This document shows, in pieces, positions 24,962 through 34,685 of a DNA stretch of 64,000 bases. The translations under genes were made by a program, and so were the position numbers. The stretch is from Isoptericola jiangsuensis (GTDB lineage Bacteria; Actinomycetota; Actinomycetes; Actinomycetales; Cellulomonadaceae). Below the pieces are notes generated by a model. The model did no database searches. It had not been told where the DNA came from and worked only from the letters and a program-made list of their open reading frames with translations. The stretch spans positions 930,001 to 994,000 of the forward strand of contig NZ_PDJJ01000001.1 in assembly GCF_002563715.1 (NCBI RefSeq), written 5' to 3'. Within the stretch, counting starts at the first letter, position 1; every line of letters starts with the position of its first letter.

Positions 24962-25876
24962 ATGAGCACCACCACACCGGACGGACCCGCCCACGACGAC
25001 GTCCGCGTGCGGCTCGACCTCGGCTACGCCGGCACCCACTTCGCCGGCTGGGCGACCCAGCCGCGCCTCCGCACCGTCCAGGGCGTCCTCGAGGACGCCC
25101 TCGCCACCGTGCTGCGCAGCGGCCCCACCGGGACCCCCGCGCCCCGCCTCACCGTCGCGGGCCGCACCGACGCCGGCGTGCACGCCCGCGGCCAGGTCGC
25201 GCACGTCGACGTCCCCCGCGCCCGCTGGGACGCCCTGCCCGGCCGCTCCGACCGCGACCCCGGCCGCGCCCTCGTCGACCGCCTGTCCGGCGTCCTCCCG
25301 CCGGACGTCGTCGTCCACCGCGCCGCCCCCGCACCCGCCGGGTTCGACGCCCGCTTCTCCGCCGCCGCCCGCACCTACCGGTACCGCATCGCCGACGACC
25401 ACACCCTCCGCGACCCCCTGCGCCGCGAATGGGTGCTGTGGCACCGCCGCCCCCTCGACGCCGCCGCCATGGACGCCGCCGTCCAGCCCCTGCTCGGCCT
25501 CCACGACTTCGCCGCCTTCTGCAAGCCCCGCGAGGGCGCCACCACCATCCGTGAGCTCACCCGCTTCACCTGGGAACGCCCCGACCGCGGCCCCGACGCG
25601 GGGCTCGTCGTCGCCACCGTCGAGGCCGACGCCTTCTGCCACTCCATGGTGCGTGCCCTCGTGGGCATCTCCCTGGCAGTGGGGGAGGGCCGCCGCGACC
25701 TCGACGCGCCCGCAGCCGTCCTCGCCGGACGCAACCGCTCCGCCGCGGCCGCCGTGGCTCCTGCCCGCGGCCTCACCCTCGAGCACGTCGCCTATCCGCC
25801 CGACGACGAGCTCGCCGCCCGCGCGGCCCGCATCCGCGCCCGCCGCTCACCGGACGAGGTCGCGCCGCCCCGCTGA
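24962..25876 (+). CDS. truA: tRNA pseudouridine(38-40) synthase TruA
   Basis: The 304-residue enzyme makes pseudouridine at positions 38-40 of the tRNA anticodon arm. The catalytic Asp is Asp70 in AGRTDAGVHARGQV. The C-terminal half has FCHSMVRALVG. GACAAT (24950-24955) ends 6 nt before ATG 24962, again a leaderless-type promoter. In many actinobacteria truA follows rplQ directly; here two genes intervene. A repeat-rich non-coding block follows. Confidence 0.95.
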   Translation: MSTTTPDGPAHDDVRVRLDLGYAGTHFAGWATQPRLRTVQGVLEDALATVLRSGPTGTPAPRLTVAGRTDAGVHARGQVAHVDVPRARWDALPGRSDRDPGRALVDRLSGVLPPDVVVHRAAPAPAGFDARFSAAARTYRYRIADDHTLRDPLRREWVLWHRRPLDAAAMDAAVQPLLGLHDFAAFCKPREGATTIRELTRFTWERPDRGPDAGLVVATVEADAFCHSMVRALVGISLAVGEGRRDLDAPAAVLAGRNRSAAAAVAPARGLTLEHVAYPPDDELAARAARIRARRSPDEVAPPR

Positions 25877-25879
25877 CCC

Positions 25880-25939
25880 GCGAGTCGGCGCACCGTCGCG
25901 CGAGTCAGCGCACATCCACGCGAGTCAGCGTGGGCTCGG
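25880..25939. repeat. 20-bp degenerate tandem repeat, array A (3 units)
   Basis: Units start at 25880, 25900 and 25920, exactly 20 bp apart. Each begins GCGAGTC(A/G)GCG; the tail varies (for example CACATCCAC). Confidence 0.8.
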
Positions 25940-25940
25940 T

Positions 25941-26037
25941 CGGGCGGTGGTGGGGGCCGCGCGTCGTCGCGTTCACGGGCCCCAGGGGGCCCTCCACTTC
26001 GGGTCTGACGACGACGCGCGGCCCCCACCACCGCCCG
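25941..26037. repeat. Large palindrome 1 (29-bp perfect stem, 39-nt loop)
   Basis: Arm 25941-25969 is the exact reverse complement of 26009-26037. The loop (25970-26008) contains GGGCCC-CAGG-GGGCCC. The loop recurs, inverted, in palindrome 2 with one mismatch in 39. Confidence 0.85.
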
Positions 26038-26235
26038 AGGCACGGCGGTCCGTCCTGCCTCGTCGTCTCCCGCGCTCACCCGTTCGCGCTTGGACCGACG
26101 TCGTCCCGTGAAGTGTGCGGACCCACGAGGAGGGCGAAGGGCGCCGAGCGGGGTCCACACGGACCATCTCTGGCTTCCGCGCCGGCCGACGTGTACTTGC
26201 GCGGGGTCGTGGGGCCAGCGCTGGACGGCAGACGA

Positions 26236-26395
26236 GTGCTGACTCGCGAGGCATTGCGCTGACTCGCGAGGAATCGCGCTGGGTCGCGTGGATGTGCGCT
26301 GAGTCGTGCGGAGCAGCGCTGACTCGCGTGGATGTGCGCTGAGTCGCGTGGATGTGCGCTGAGTCGCGTGGAGTGGCGCTGAGTCGTGACCAGAG
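26236..26395. repeat. 20-bp degenerate tandem repeat, array B (8 units, inverted relative to A)
   Basis: Eight units start every 20 bp from 26236. Consensus is GCGCTGAGTCGCGTGGATGT with variation mainly in the last third. The reverse complement matches the array A unit. Confidence 0.85.
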
Positions 26396-26398
26396 GTC

Positions 26399-26487
26399 GG
26401 TGGTGGGGTCGCGGGCACGGTCGTCAGACCGGAAGTGGAGGGCCCCCTGGGGCCCGTGAACGCGACCGTGCCCGCGATCCCGCCACC
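26399..26487. repeat. Large palindrome 2 (25-bp stem, 39-nt loop)
   Basis: Arms 26399-26423 and 26463-26487 pair at 23 of 25 positions. The loop 26424-26462 is the reverse complement of the palindrome 1 loop except for one base, while the stems differ. Confidence 0.8.
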
Positions 26488-26600
26488 GGCCGACACCTGA
26501 CCGTGCCCGCGATCCCGCCACCGGCCGACACCTGACCGTGCCCGCGATCCCACCACCGGCCGACGCCCGAACGTGCCCGCGACCTCACCGCTCACCGGCC
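26464..26600. repeat. 35-bp tandem repeat, about four copies
   Basis: GACCGTGCCCGCGATCCC begins at 26464, 26499 and 26534, with a diverged copy at 26569. The first copy forms the right arm of palindrome 2, so that arm has been duplicated in tandem. Confidence 0.75.
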
Positions 26601-26623
26601 GTCGCGCAGTGACCGGGCGGGGC

Positions 26624-27034
26624 TCAGGGCTCGCTGGTCCAGTGGATCGCGGCCTCCTCGGCGGTCGCGCCCGCTCCGTCGATGCCGGCGTCCGTGCCGT
26701 AGAGGTCGTTGGCGCGACGGCCGTCGGCGCCGGGGTCGGCGTCGTCGTCCTCGACGAGGCGACCCGCACGGGTTGCGTCGGAGGGGCGGGCGGGGGCGTC
26801 CCAGTCGTCGGGCTCCTCCGCGGCGAGGCGCTGGTCGAGGGGCTCGCCGGCGGACTCCTCCCAGGCGGTCTCGCCCCAGTGGTTCTTGCGGGGGCGGTCG
26901 GGCGGCGAGTAGCCCTCGTCGAGCAGGTCGCGCGTGCCGCGGTCGTCCAGCGTGTCCTCGTGGGGCAGCTGGTCGGTGTCACCCTCGGCGCCCCACTCGG
27001 GGTCGGGGCGGGTGGCGGAGGTGTCGTCGCTCAT
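26624..27034 (-). CDS. DUF5709 family protein
   Basis: The 136-residue acidic protein has the pattern typical of DUF5709: DDRGTRDLLDEGYSPPDRPR, then GETAWEESAGEPLDQRLAAE and a C-terminal EEAAIHW. No catalytic motif, membrane segment or signal peptide is seen; it looks small, soluble and partly disordered. CACGGT ends 6 nt before the ATG, and AGAGG could instead act as a ribosome binding site. Function is unknown. Confidence 0.75.
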   Translation of the reverse strand: MSDDTSATRPDPEWGAEGDTDQLPHEDTLDDRGTRDLLDEGYSPPDRPRKNHWGETAWEESAGEPLDQRLAAEEPDDWDAPARPSDATRAGRLVEDDDADPGADGRRANDLYGTDAGIDGAGATAEEAAIHWTSEP

Positions 27035-27165
27035 GCCTCTACCGTGCACCCGGACGGGGGTCCGCGCAGCCCGGGCCGGGGCTGCCCCGTACCCTGGGGG
27101 AGGCCGTGGGGCCGGCAGGCGGGTGCGGGCGTCCGGGGCGGCGATCCGACGTGACCGACGTCGCT

Positions 27166-27195
27166 TTGACCCCCGCCGAACCCTACGGCTAGACT
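27166..27195 (+). promoter_or_regulatory. sigA-type promoter of rplM-rpsI
   Basis: TTGACC (27166-27171) and TAGACT (27190-27195) are separated by 18 nt. The rplM leader would be about 160 nt. The 327-bp region 27035-27361 otherwise shows nothing recognisable. Confidence 0.7.
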
Positions 27196-27361
27196 GAACA
27201 GCCGTTGTGCTATGCCTCCGGCGTCCGGCGTCGTCCACGTTCCCACCGTTGCGACGACGCAAGGCCAGGACGCCATCTCAGGAGATACCCGCGCACAACA
27301 CCCTGATCATCGGGCGCCGCTTCTCGCCCGACGACTCCGAACACGAAAAGGTGACGCAACA

Positions 27362-27811
27362 GTGCGTACGTACACCCCGAAGCCCGGCGACGTCCAGGCC
27401 ACCTGGCACGTCGTCGACGCTACCGACGTCGTCCTGGGCCGGCTGGCCACCCAGGTCGCCACGCTCCTGCGCGGGAAGCACAAGCCGACCTTCGCCCCGC
27501 ACGTCGACGGCGGTGACTTCGTCATCGTCATCAACGCGGACAAGGTCGCCCTGTCCGGCAACAAGCGCGAGACGAAGCTGGCCTACCGCCACTCCGGCTA
27601 CCCGGGCGGTCTCCGCTCCGTGAGCTACGGCGAGCTGCTCGACAACAACCCGGAGCGGGCCGTCGAGAAGGCCGTTCGCGGCATGCTTCCCAAGAACACG
27701 CTCGGGCGCGAGCAGCTCAAGAAGCTGAAGGTCTACCGTGGCGCGGAGCACCCGCACGCGGCCCAGCAGCCCCAGCCGTTCGAGATCACCCAGGTTTCGC
27801 AGCAGGCCTGA
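27362..27811 (+). CDS. rplM: 50S ribosomal protein L13
   Basis: The 149-residue product starts [20 protein letters not shown] and has the L13 signature with [21 protein letters not shown]13 is an early assembly protein. GTG 27362 gives the standard N-terminus and has AAAAGGTGACGCAAC upstream. It is paired with rpsI as usual. Confidence 0.98.
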   Translation: MRTYTPKPGDVQATWHVVDATDVVLGRLATQVATLLRGKHKPTFAPHVDGGDFVIVINADKVALSGNKRETKLAYRHSGYPGGLRSVSYGELLDNNPERAVEKAVRGMLPKNTLGREQLKKLKVYRGAEHPHAAQQPQPFEITQVSQQA

Positions 27812-27843
27812 GCCGCTGCCAGACGCGAAGCGAAGGAATTTCA

Positions 27844-28332
27844 GTGGCTGACACCACCGTCGACACCGAGCTGGACGAGAACACGCCCAGCACCTACACC
27901 ACCGAGACCGCTGCCCCCGTGGCCAACGGCGGTCAGTCCATCACTGCCCCCGGGCAGGCGCTGGGCCGTCGCAAGGAGGCCGTGGCGCGCGTGCGCCTCG
28001 TCCCCGGCTCCGGCCAGTGGACGATCAACGGTCGCACCCTCGAGGACTACTTCCCGAACAAGGTGCACCAGCAGCTCGTCAACGACCCGCTGAAGCTGGT
28101 CGAGGTCGAGGGCCGTTTCGACATCGTCGCCCGTATCACGGGCGGTGGCCCCTCGGGTCAGGCCGGCGCGCTGCGTCTCGGCATCGCCCGTGCGCTGAAC
28201 GAGATCGACCGTGACGCGAACCGTGCCGCCCTCAAGAAGGCCGGCTTCCTCACGCGTGACCCGCGTGCGGTGGAGCGCAAGAAGGCCGGTCTCAAGAAGG
28301 CCCGCAAGGCTCCGCAGTACTCGAAGCGCTGA
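27844..28332 (+). CDS. rpsI: 30S ribosomal protein S9
   Basis: The 162-residue product has a Thr/Glu-rich N-terminal extension of about 35 residues, then the S9 core ([34 protein letters not shown]) and the C-terminal [12 protein letters not shown] tail, whose final Arg touches P-site tRNA. GTG 27844 follows CGAAGGAATTTCA. A hairpin follows the stop. Confidence 0.98.
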   Translation: MADTTVDTELDENTPSTYTTETAAPVANGGQSITAPGQALGRRKEAVARVRLVPGSGQWTINGRTLEDYFPNKVHQQLVNDPLKLVEVEGRFDIVARITGGGPSGQAGALRLGIARALNEIDRDANRAALKKAGFLTRDPRAVERKKAGLKKARKAPQYSKR

Positions 28333-28353
28333 TCCTCGATCGGTGCTTGGCGC

Positions 28354-28386
28354 ACGGCCCCGTCGGACTCGTTCCGGCGGGGCCGT
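28354..28386 (+). terminator. Terminator after rpsI
   Basis: Arms 28354-28366 and 28374-28386 pair over 13 bp (one G-U) around ACTCGTT. Confidence 0.65.
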
Positions 28387-28514
28387 CCGCATGTCCGGGG
28401 ACGGTGCGCGGCGCACCGACCGGACCGACCGGGCGGACGCCCGGGACCGCTCCGACGACGAGCGGGCCGCAGCGGCACTACGATCGACCGGGTGCCCGAC
28501 GAGGAGGACAGCTG

Positions 28515-29879
28515 ATGGGACGACTTTTCGGCACGGACGGTGTCCGTGGCCTGGCGAACCGGGACGTGACCGCGGCCCTGGCGCTCGACCTGGGCAGTGC
28601 GGCCGCGCACGTGCTCGGCGCGGGTGAGGGGCGGTCCTCCCACCGGCCGCGGGCGGTGGTGGCCCGGGACCCGCGCGTGTCCGGGGAGTTCCTGTCCGCG
28701 GCGGTCGCCGCGGGTCTGGCGAGCGCGGGCGTGGACGTGGTGAACCTCGGGGTGGTCCCGACCCCGGCGCTGGCCTACCTGGTGGGGGCGATGCACGCCG
28801 ACCTGGGGGTCATGGTGTCGGCGTCGCACAACGCCATGCCGGACAACGGCATCAAGTTCTTCGCGCGGGGCGGGCTCAAGCTCGACGACGGTCTCGAGGA
28901 CGAGATCGAGCAGCACCTGCACACCGAGCGCGAGCTGCCCGTCGGGGCGGACGTCGGTCGGATGCGTACCGACACGGGGATCGCCGCGCAGCAGTACGTC
29001 GACCACCTGACGGCCAGCATCGGCACGACCGCGGACCACCGGCCGCTGGAGGGCCTGCGCATCGCGGTGGACGCGGCCAACGGTGCGGCGAGCCAGATCG
29101 GCCCGGAGGCGCTGCGCGCGGCCGGTGCCGACGTCGTCGTCATCAACGCGAGCCCGGACGGGCGCAACATCAACGAGAAGGCCGGGTCGACCCACCCGGA
29201 GCAGCTGCAGGCGGTCGTGGTGGCCGCCGAGGCGGACTTCGGCGTGGCGTTCGACGGTGACGCGGACCGCTGCCTCGCGGTGGACCACGGCGGCGTGCTC
29301 GTGGACGGCGACCAGATCCTCGGCATCCTCGCGAAGTCGCTGAAGGACGAGGGGCGGCTCACGGGGGACACCCTCGTGGTCACGGTGATGAGCAACCTCG
29401 GGCTGCTGCTGGCCATGAAGAAGGCCGGCATCGCGACGCTGCAGACCGCTGTCGGCGACCGGTACGTCCTGGAGGAGATGCGAGCGGGCGGTTACGGGCT
29501 GGGTGGCGAGCAGTCGGGCCACATCATCCTGGCGGAGCACGCCACGACCGGCGACGGCATCCTCACGGCCCTGCACCTCGCGGCCCGCGTCAAGGCGTCC
29601 GGGCGGCGCCTGGCCGACCTCGCGTCGGAGATCCCGCGCCTGCCGCAGACGCTGGTCAACGTCAAGGGCGTGGACCGGACCCGGGCGGGGGACGACGACG
29701 GCGTGCTCGCCGCCGTGGCGCATGCGGAGTCGCTGCTGGGCGACACGGGCCGCGTGCTGCTGCGCCCGTCCGGCACGGAGCCGGTGGTGCGCGTGATGGT
29801 CGAGGCGGCGACGCAGACGCAGGCCGACGGCGTCGCGGAGACGCTGGCCGCCGTGGTGCGGGAGCGGCTGGCCCTGTGA
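28515..29879 (+). CDS. glmM: Phosphoglucosamine mutase
   Basis: The 454-residue enzyme converts glucosamine-6-phosphate to glucosamine-1-phosphate on the way to UDP-GlcNAc and peptidoglycan. The phosphorylated Ser is Ser104 in [12 protein letters not shown], the metal loop is FDGDADRC and the C-terminal phosphate site is [17 protein letters not shown] 28515 follows GAGGAGGACAGCTG and gives the standard start [12 protein letters not shown]. Its TGA overlaps the def GTG. Confidence 0.97.
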   Translation: MGRLFGTDGVRGLANRDVTAALALDLGSAAAHVLGAGEGRSSHRPRAVVARDPRVSGEFLSAAVAAGLASAGVDVVNLGVVPTPALAYLVGAMHADLGVMVSASHNAMPDNGIKFFARGGLKLDDGLEDEIEQHLHTERELPVGADVGRMRTDTGIAAQQYVDHLTASIGTTADHRPLEGLRIAVDAANGAASQIGPEALRAAGADVVVINASPDGRNINEKAGSTHPEQLQAVVVAAEADFGVAFDGDADRCLAVDHGGVLVDGDQILGILAKSLKDEGRLTGDTLVVTVMSNLGLLLAMKKAGIATLQTAVGDRYVLEEMRAGGYGLGGEQSGHIILAEHATTGDGILTALHLAARVKASGRRLADLASEIPRLPQTLVNVKGVDRTRAGDDDGVLAAVAHAESLLGDTGRVLLRPSGTEPVVRVMVEAATQTQADGVAETLAAVVRERLAL

Positions 29880-30550
29880 CGGGATGGACGGGCGGCGTCG
29901 CGCCCGCGCTGCGGGACGCGGTGGCCGACCTGCTGGACGTCGCGTTCGCGCACCCGGACCGGCCGGGCGTCCTGCCGATCGTGCAGGCCGGCGACCCGGT
30001 GCTGCGGGCACCCGCCGCGCCGTACACGGGGCAGCTGGGCGACCAGCTGGACCGGCTCGTCGAGGCGATGCGTGCCACGATGCACGCCGCGCCGGGGGTG
30101 GGGCTGGCGGCGCCGCAGGTCGGCATCGGCCTGGCCCTCGCCGTCTGCGAGGACCATCCGATGCCGGGCGACCCGCGCGAGCGGGACGGGCTGGGGTTCC
30201 GCGTGCTGGTCAACCCGCGCTACGAGGCGCTGCCCGCCGACGGTGACGAGCCCGGCGCCGTCGCGTTCTTCGAGGGCTGCCTGTCCGTGGCGGGCTGGCA
30301 GGCGGTGGTCGCACGACCCCGCCGGGTGCGTCTCACGGGCCAGGACGAGACCGGGGCGGCGTTCGACGACGTCCTGACGGGCTGGTCCGCGCGGATCGTG
30401 CAGCACGAGACGGACCACCTCGCCGGGCGGCTGTACCTCGACGTCGCCGAGTCGCGCTCGCTCACCTCGAACGACAACATGATGCGGTTCTGGGCGCAGT
30501 CCCCGGACCCGGCTCCCGCCGCGGCGGGGCTCGGCTTCGACCTGCCCTGA
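29876..30550 (+). CDS. def: Peptide deformylase
   Basis: The 224-residue metalloenzyme removes the formyl group from new proteins. The three family motifs are present: GVGLAAPQ (74-81), EGCLS (133-137, Cys135 metal ligand) and QHETDHL (176-182, His177 and His181 ligands, Glu178 catalytic). It overlaps glmM by 4 bp (GTGA). The N-terminus is about 35 residues longer than in short deformylases. Confidence 0.93.
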   Translation: MTGWTGGVAPALRDAVADLLDVAFAHPDRPGVLPIVQAGDPVLRAPAAPYTGQLGDQLDRLVEAMRATMHAAPGVGLAAPQVGIGLALAVCEDHPMPGDPRERDGLGFRVLVNPRYEALPADGDEPGAVAFFEGCLSVAGWQAVVARPRRVRLTGQDETGAAFDDVLTGWSARIVQHETDHLAGRLYLDVAESRSLTSNDNMMRFWAQSPDPAPAAAGLGFDLP

Positions 30551-30647
30551 GCCCGCACGGCCCGGCTCGCCGGGTCGAGCCCGCCCTGTCCGACGCCCCG
30601 TCGTGCGCCCGCCGTGAAACCCGTGTGAACGTTCGACGCTCAGGGGA

Positions 30648-30678
30648 CGTCCCGGGACATCCCTGATGTCTCGGGACG
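30648..30678. terminator. Palindrome between def and the DedA gene
   Basis: A 14-bp stem with one G-U pair (30648-30661 with 30665-30678) closes on CCT. It may end the glmM-def unit or act as an operator just upstream of the DedA gene. Confidence 0.45.
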
Positions 30679-30762
30679 ACGACGGCCCCTACGCTGGTGC
30701 ACGGCACCGTTCGGTGCCGCCCATGGCCGGGTCCGCCCCGGCGGACGAACCGAGGGACCGCG

Positions 30763-31455
30763 TTGCTGGGACTGACCGCGCTGCTCGACCAGGTCGAGAC
30801 CTGGATCCTGGACGTCGCCGCGTCCCTGTGGATCTACCCCGCGATGTTCGCGTCCGCCTTCATCGACGGCTTCTTCCCACCCGTGCCGTCCGAGTCGGTG
30901 CTGGTGACGCTGGTGATCTCCGCGGAGGCCACGGGCGTGCCGTGGATCTGGCTCATCGCGCCGATCGCGGGCGTCGGCGCCTGGCTGGGCGACCAGGTGG
31001 CCTACCTCATCGGGCGCCGGTTCGGCACCGAGCGCATCGGCATGCTGCGCTCGGCGCGGGGCCGCAAGGCCGTGTCGTGGGCGCGACGGGCGCTGTCCCG
31101 CCGCGGCGCCGTCTTCATCATCGCGGCCCGCTACATCCCCGTGGGGCGCGTCGCCGTCAACATGACGGCGGGGGCCGTCGGCTACCCGCAGCGGCGCTTC
31201 ATGACGTTCTCCGGCATCGCCGCCGTCCTGTGGGTCGCGTACTCGACCGCGATCGGTCTGGTCGCCGCGGAGGCGCTCGGCCACGACCCGCTGCTGGCGA
31301 TGGTCGTCGGCGTGGTCGGCGGGGGCGTCCTGGGCCTCCTCGTCGACCGGGTGGTGCAGGTGTTCACGCCCCGCGAGGAGGTCCTGGAGGAGATGCGCGA
31401 GCACGCGCCGCTCCCGACGGAGAGGACCCCCGCGGCGGAGGACGCCGCCCGCTGA
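30763..31455 (+). CDS. DedA family membrane protein
   Basis: The 230-residue integral membrane protein has several hydrophobic segments and the DedA features GDQVAYLIGRRFG and RYIPVGRVAVNMTAG (conserved Arg and Pro of the SNARE-associated domain). DedA proteins are implicated in lipid carrier flipping and membrane homeostasis. TTG 30763 is preceded by GAGGGACCGCG. An in-frame GTG at 30697 lies on top of TACGCT (30691-30696), a likely -10, so the TTG is preferred. The end is 4 bp from convergent coaA. Confidence 0.85.
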   Translation: MLGLTALLDQVETWILDVAASLWIYPAMFASAFIDGFFPPVPSESVLVTLVISAEATGVPWIWLIAPIAGVGAWLGDQVAYLIGRRFGTERIGMLRSARGRKAVSWARRALSRRGAVFIIAARYIPVGRVAVNMTAGAVGYPQRRFMTFSGIAAVLWVAYSTAIGLVAAEALGHDPLLAMVVGVVGGGVLGLLVDRVVQVFTPREEVLEEMREHAPLPTERTPAAEDAAR

Positions 31456-31459
31456 CAGC

Positions 31460-32482
31460 TCAGAGCTTGCGCAGCCGCACCCGCTGCACCGAGTGGTCGG
31501 CACCCTTCGTCAGGACGAGGGTCGCGCGGCCCCGGGTCGGGAGCACGTTCTCCTCCAGGTTCGGCGCGTTGATCGACTCCCAGATGCTCAGCGCCTTCTC
31601 GACGGCCTCGGCGTCCGACAGGTCGGCGTAGCGGCGGAAGTACGACTCGGGGCGGCTGAACGCCGTCCGGCGCAGCTTGAGGAACCGGTCGACGTACCAC
31701 TGGCGCACGTTGCGCGTGCGGGCGTCGACGTAGATCGAGAAGTCGAAGAAGTCGCTCACGGCGAGCGTCGTGCCGTCGGACGTCGCCGGCCGGGCCGGCT
31801 GCAGCACGTTCAGGCCCTCGACGATGAGGACGTCCGGACGGTGCACCACCTGCTCCTCGCCCGGCACGATGTCGTACACGACGTGCGAGTAGACCGGCGC
31901 CCGGACCTCCGCCTGCCCCGCCTTCACCTTCGACAGGAACCGGATGAGGGCGCGCCGGTCGTACGACTCGGGGAACCCCTTGCGGTCCATGAGGCCGCGG
32001 CGCGCGAGCTCCGCGTTGGGGTGGAGGAACCCGTCGGTCGTGATGAGCTCGACGTTCGGGGTGTCGGGCCAGCGGGCCATCATCTCGCGCAGGACGCGCG
32101 CCGTCGTCGACTTGCCCACCGCGACGGACCCGGCGACGCCGATGACGTACGGGGTGCGCGGCGGGTCCTCGCCGAGGAACGTGGAGGTCGCCCGGTGCAG
32201 CCCCGCGGTCGCCCGCACGTACAGGTTGAGCAGCCGGGACAGCGGCCGGTAGACCGCGTCGACCTCCGCGAGGTCGATCGGGTCGCCGAGGCCGCGCAGC
32301 CGCTGGACGTCTGCGTCGGTCAGGGGCAGGGGCGTCTGCTCCGACAGGCGGCTCCAGGCGGCGCGGTCGAAGTCGACGTAGGGGGAGGCGGGCGCGAACC
32401 GGGACAGGTGCTCGACCAGCGGGTTCGGCGCGGTCACCGGGGTGTCGCCACCCGACGGGGAGGACGCGCTGGCAGGGGTCAC
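31460..32482 (-). CDS. coaA: Type I pantothenate kinase
   Basis: The 340-residue enzyme phosphorylates pantothenate, the first step of coenzyme A synthesis. The P-loop [12 protein letters not shown] spans about 115-126, followed by [10 protein letters not shown] and KGFPESYD, all typical of prokaryotic PanK-I. GTG 32482 was chosen because CAGAAT (32489-32494 on the minus strand) ends exactly 6 nt upstream, implying a leaderless transcript; a GTG at 32437 is the alternative. It is divergent from glmS. Confidence 0.93.
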   Translation of the reverse strand: MTPASASSPSGGDTPVTAPNPLVEHLSRFAPASPYVDFDRAAWSRLSEQTPLPLTDADVQRLRGLGDPIDLAEVDAVYRPLSRLLNLYVRATAGLHRATSTFLGEDPPRTPYVIGVAGSVAVGKSTTARVLREMMARWPDTPNVELITTDGFLHPNAELARRGLMDRKGFPESYDRRALIRFLSKVKAGQAEVRAPVYSHVVYDIVPGEEQVVHRPDVLIVEGLNVLQPARPATSDGTTLAVSDFFDFSIYVDARTRNVRQWYVDRFLKLRRTAFSRPESYFRRYADLSDAEAVEKALSIWESINAPNLEENVLPTRGRATLVLTKGADHSVQRVRLRKL

Positions 32483-32591
32483 CCGCAGATTCTGCCTGAG
32501 TCCCCGGTACGGGGCGCAAGCCCGCACCGCGGGAACGGGTCGTCGGACCCGTGACGAGGGAGCTCGTGCCGTGATCGGTACACTCGTCGCC

Positions 32592-34490
32592 ATGTGTGGA
32601 ATCGTCGGCTACGCCGGAGCAGGCCTGAGCACGTCCGAAGCGTTGGACACGGAGCGGCTCGCCTCCGTGCGCCCCCTGGAGGTCGCGCTCGCCGGGCTGA
32701 AGCGGCTCGAGTACCGGGGGTACGACTCGGCGGGCGTCGCGCTCGTCGGCCCGGGCAGCACGCAGGCGGCGTTCGCGAAGAAGGCCGGCAAGCTCGACAA
32801 CCTCGTGACGGAGATCGCCGCGCACCCCCTGCCCGACGCGACCGCCGCCATCGGGCACACGCGCTGGGCGACGCACGGCGGCCCCACCGACGTGAACGCG
32901 CACCCGCACCTCGCGGACGACGGCCGCCTCGCCGTCATCCACAACGGCATCATCGAGAACTTCAGCGAGCTCCGCGCTTCCCTCGCGGCCGACGGCGCCG
33001 TCTTCCTGTCGGACACCGACACCGAGGTCGCCGCGCAGCTCCTCGCCCGCGAGTACCGCGCCGCCGGTGACCTCACCGCGGCGATGGCCGCCACGGCGCG
33101 GCAGCTGGAGGGCACCTTCACGCTGCTCGCGGTCCACACCGACGCCCCCGAGACCGTCGTCGGCGCCCGGCACGACTCGCCGCTCGTCGTCGGGATCGGC
33201 GAGGGCGAGAACTTCCTCGGGTCCGACGTCGCCGCGTTCGTCGAGCACACCAAGGAGGCCCTGGAGCTCGGGCAGGACCAGATCGTCACCATCACCCCCG
33301 GCTCCGTCGAGGTGTCCGACTTCGACGGCAACCCGGCCGAGGGTCGCCGCTTCACCGTCGACTGGGACGCCGCCGCCGCCGAGAAGGGCGGCTTCGACTC
33401 CTTCATGGACAAGGAGATCCACGACCAGCCGCACGCGGTGGCCGACACCCTGCTGGGCCGCACGGACGCCGCCGGCCGGATCGTGCTGGACGACCTGCGC
33501 ATCGACGAGTCCGTACTGCGCAGCGTCGACAAGATCATCGTCATCGCGTGCGGCACCGCCGCGTACGCCGGGCACGTCGCCAAGTACGCCATCGAGCACT
33601 GGTGCCGCATCCCCGTCGAGGTCGAGCTCGCGCACGAGTTCCGCTACCGCGACCCCATCGTCGACGAGCGCACCCTCGTCGTCGCGATCTCGCAGTCCGG
33701 CGAGACGATGGACACCCTCATGGCCGTGCGCCACGCCCGCGAGCAGGGCGCCAAGGTGCTGGCCATCGTCAACACCAACGGCTCCACGATCCCGCGCGAG
33801 TCCGACGCCGTGCTGTACACGCACGCCGGTCCCGAGATCGCCGTCGCCTCCACCAAGGCGTTCCTCGCGCAGATCACCGCCGCGTACGTCCTCGGGCTCT
33901 ACCTCGCGCAGCTGCGCGGCAACAAGTACCCCGACGAGGTCACCCAGATCATGGACGAGCTGCGGGACATGGCCCGCAAGGTCCAGACCGTCATCGAGCG
34001 CGGCGAGTACGTCAGGGCCACCGCCCGCTCCATGAAGGACGCCGACAAGGTCCTGTTCCTCGGCCGGCACGTCGGTTACCCCGTCGCCATGGAGGGCGCG
34101 CTCAAGCTGAAGGAGCTCGCCTACATCCACGCCGAGGGCTTCGCCGCCGGCGAGCTGAAGCACGGCCCCATCGCGCTCATCGACGAGGGCCAGCCCGTGT
34201 TCGTCGTCGTGCCGTCCCCGCGCGGCCGCGACCAGCTGCACTCCAAGGTCGTGTCCAACATCCAGGAGATCCGCGCCCGCGGCGCACGCACCCTCGTCAT
34301 CGCCGAGGACGGCGACGACGCCGTGCGCGCCTACGCCGACGAGATCTTCTGGATCCCGCAGGCGCCGTCGCTGCTCCAGCCGCTGCTCGCCGTCGTCCCC
34401 CTGCAGATCTTCGCGATGGCGCTCGCCACCGCCAAGGGGCTCGACGTCGACCAGCCGCGCAACCTCGCCAAGTCGGTCACCGTCGAGTGA
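32592..34490 (+). CDS. glmS: Glutamine-fructose-6-phosphate aminotransferase (isomerizing)
   Basis: The 632-residue enzyme makes glucosamine-6-phosphate. Cys2 is the glutaminase nucleophile; the domain continues with [14 protein letters not shown] and [12 protein letters not shown]. Two SIS domains follow ([10 protein letters not shown], then [21 protein letters not shown], shown up to that point) and the C-terminus ends KSVTVE. About 20 extra residues are inserted after GYAGA compared with E. coli. TACACT (32579-32584) ends 7 nt before the ATG, so the mRNA is probably leaderless. No glmS ribozyme is seen. Confidence 0.97.
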   Translation: MCGIVGYAGAGLSTSEALDTERLASVRPLEVALAGLKRLEYRGYDSAGVALVGPGSTQAAFAKKAGKLDNLVTEIAAHPLPDATAAIGHTRWATHGGPTDVNAHPHLADDGRLAVIHNGIIENFSELRASLAADGAVFLSDTDTEVAAQLLAREYRAAGDLTAAMAATARQLEGTFTLLAVHTDAPETVVGARHDSPLVVGIGEGENFLGSDVAAFVEHTKEALELGQDQIVTITPGSVEVSDFDGNPAEGRRFTVDWDAAAAEKGGFDSFMDKEIHDQPHAVADTLLGRTDAAGRIVLDDLRIDESVLRSVDKIIVIACGTAAYAGHVAKYAIEHWCRIPVEVELAHEFRYRDPIVDERTLVVAISQSGETMDTLMAVRHAREQGAKVLAIVNTNGSTIPRESDAVLYTHAGPEIAVASTKAFLAQITAAYVLGLYLAQLRGNKYPDEVTQIMDELRDMARKVQTVIERGEYVRATARSMKDADKVLFLGRHVGYPVAMEGALKLKELAYIHAEGFAAGELKHGPIALIDEGQPVFVVVPSPRGRDQLHSKVVSNIQEIRARGARTLVIAEDGDDAVRAYADEIFWIPQAPSLLQPLLAVVPLQIFAMALATAKGLDVDQPRNLAKSVTVE

Positions 34491-34517
34491 CCTCGACCGT
34501 GACCGCCGTCCCCGTGC

Positions 34518-34573
34518 CGAGCATGCGATGGCGGACCGTCCACTCGGCCGGACGGTCCGCCATCGCATGCTCG
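34518..34573 (+). terminator. Strong terminator after glmS
   Basis: A perfect 24-bp stem (34518-34541 with 34550-34573) encloses ACTCGGCC. The stem base carries GAGCATGC/GCATGCTC, a motif that recurs in the next two intergenic regions. Confidence 0.8.
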
Positions 34574-34685
34574 ACCGGCATCAGGGCATGATCGACCCCA
34601 TGGACGAAGCACCGGGGCGGACGCCGGCTCGGCCGGGCGACCGGACCGACCTCCTGGCGTCGCAGGACGGGGGAGGGGTGCGCTG

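Larger units (their letters stand above)
25877..26623. other. 747-bp non-coding, repeat-rich block between truA and the DUF5709 gene
   Basis: I see no credible gene. Open frames here are low-complexity translations of repeats. The block holds 20-bp repeat arrays A and B in opposite orientation, two large palindromes sharing a loop, a 35-bp tandem repeat, and about 200 bp (26038-26235) in which I recognise nothing. Confidence 0.75.

Noticed and set aside
26236-26395. CRISPR array
   Set aside because: The 20-bp units are directly abutting without unique spacers, vary in sequence, and no cas genes are present.
25551-26982. Open frames across the repeat block, including ones that read VHGPQGALHF in both directions
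   Set aside because: The shared peptide comes from the conserved palindrome loop, which is read on both strands. Composition is Arg/Pro/Ser repeats, not a protein.
32485-32591. glmS ribozyme
   Set aside because: The -10 element ends 7 nt before the glmS ATG, leaving no room for a ribozyme leader, and no matching fold is seen.
31182-34568. 1128-codon minus-strand open frame covering coaA and glmS
   Set aside because: It is an out-of-frame shadow of coaA plus antisense of glmS; both real genes show full catalytic motifs.
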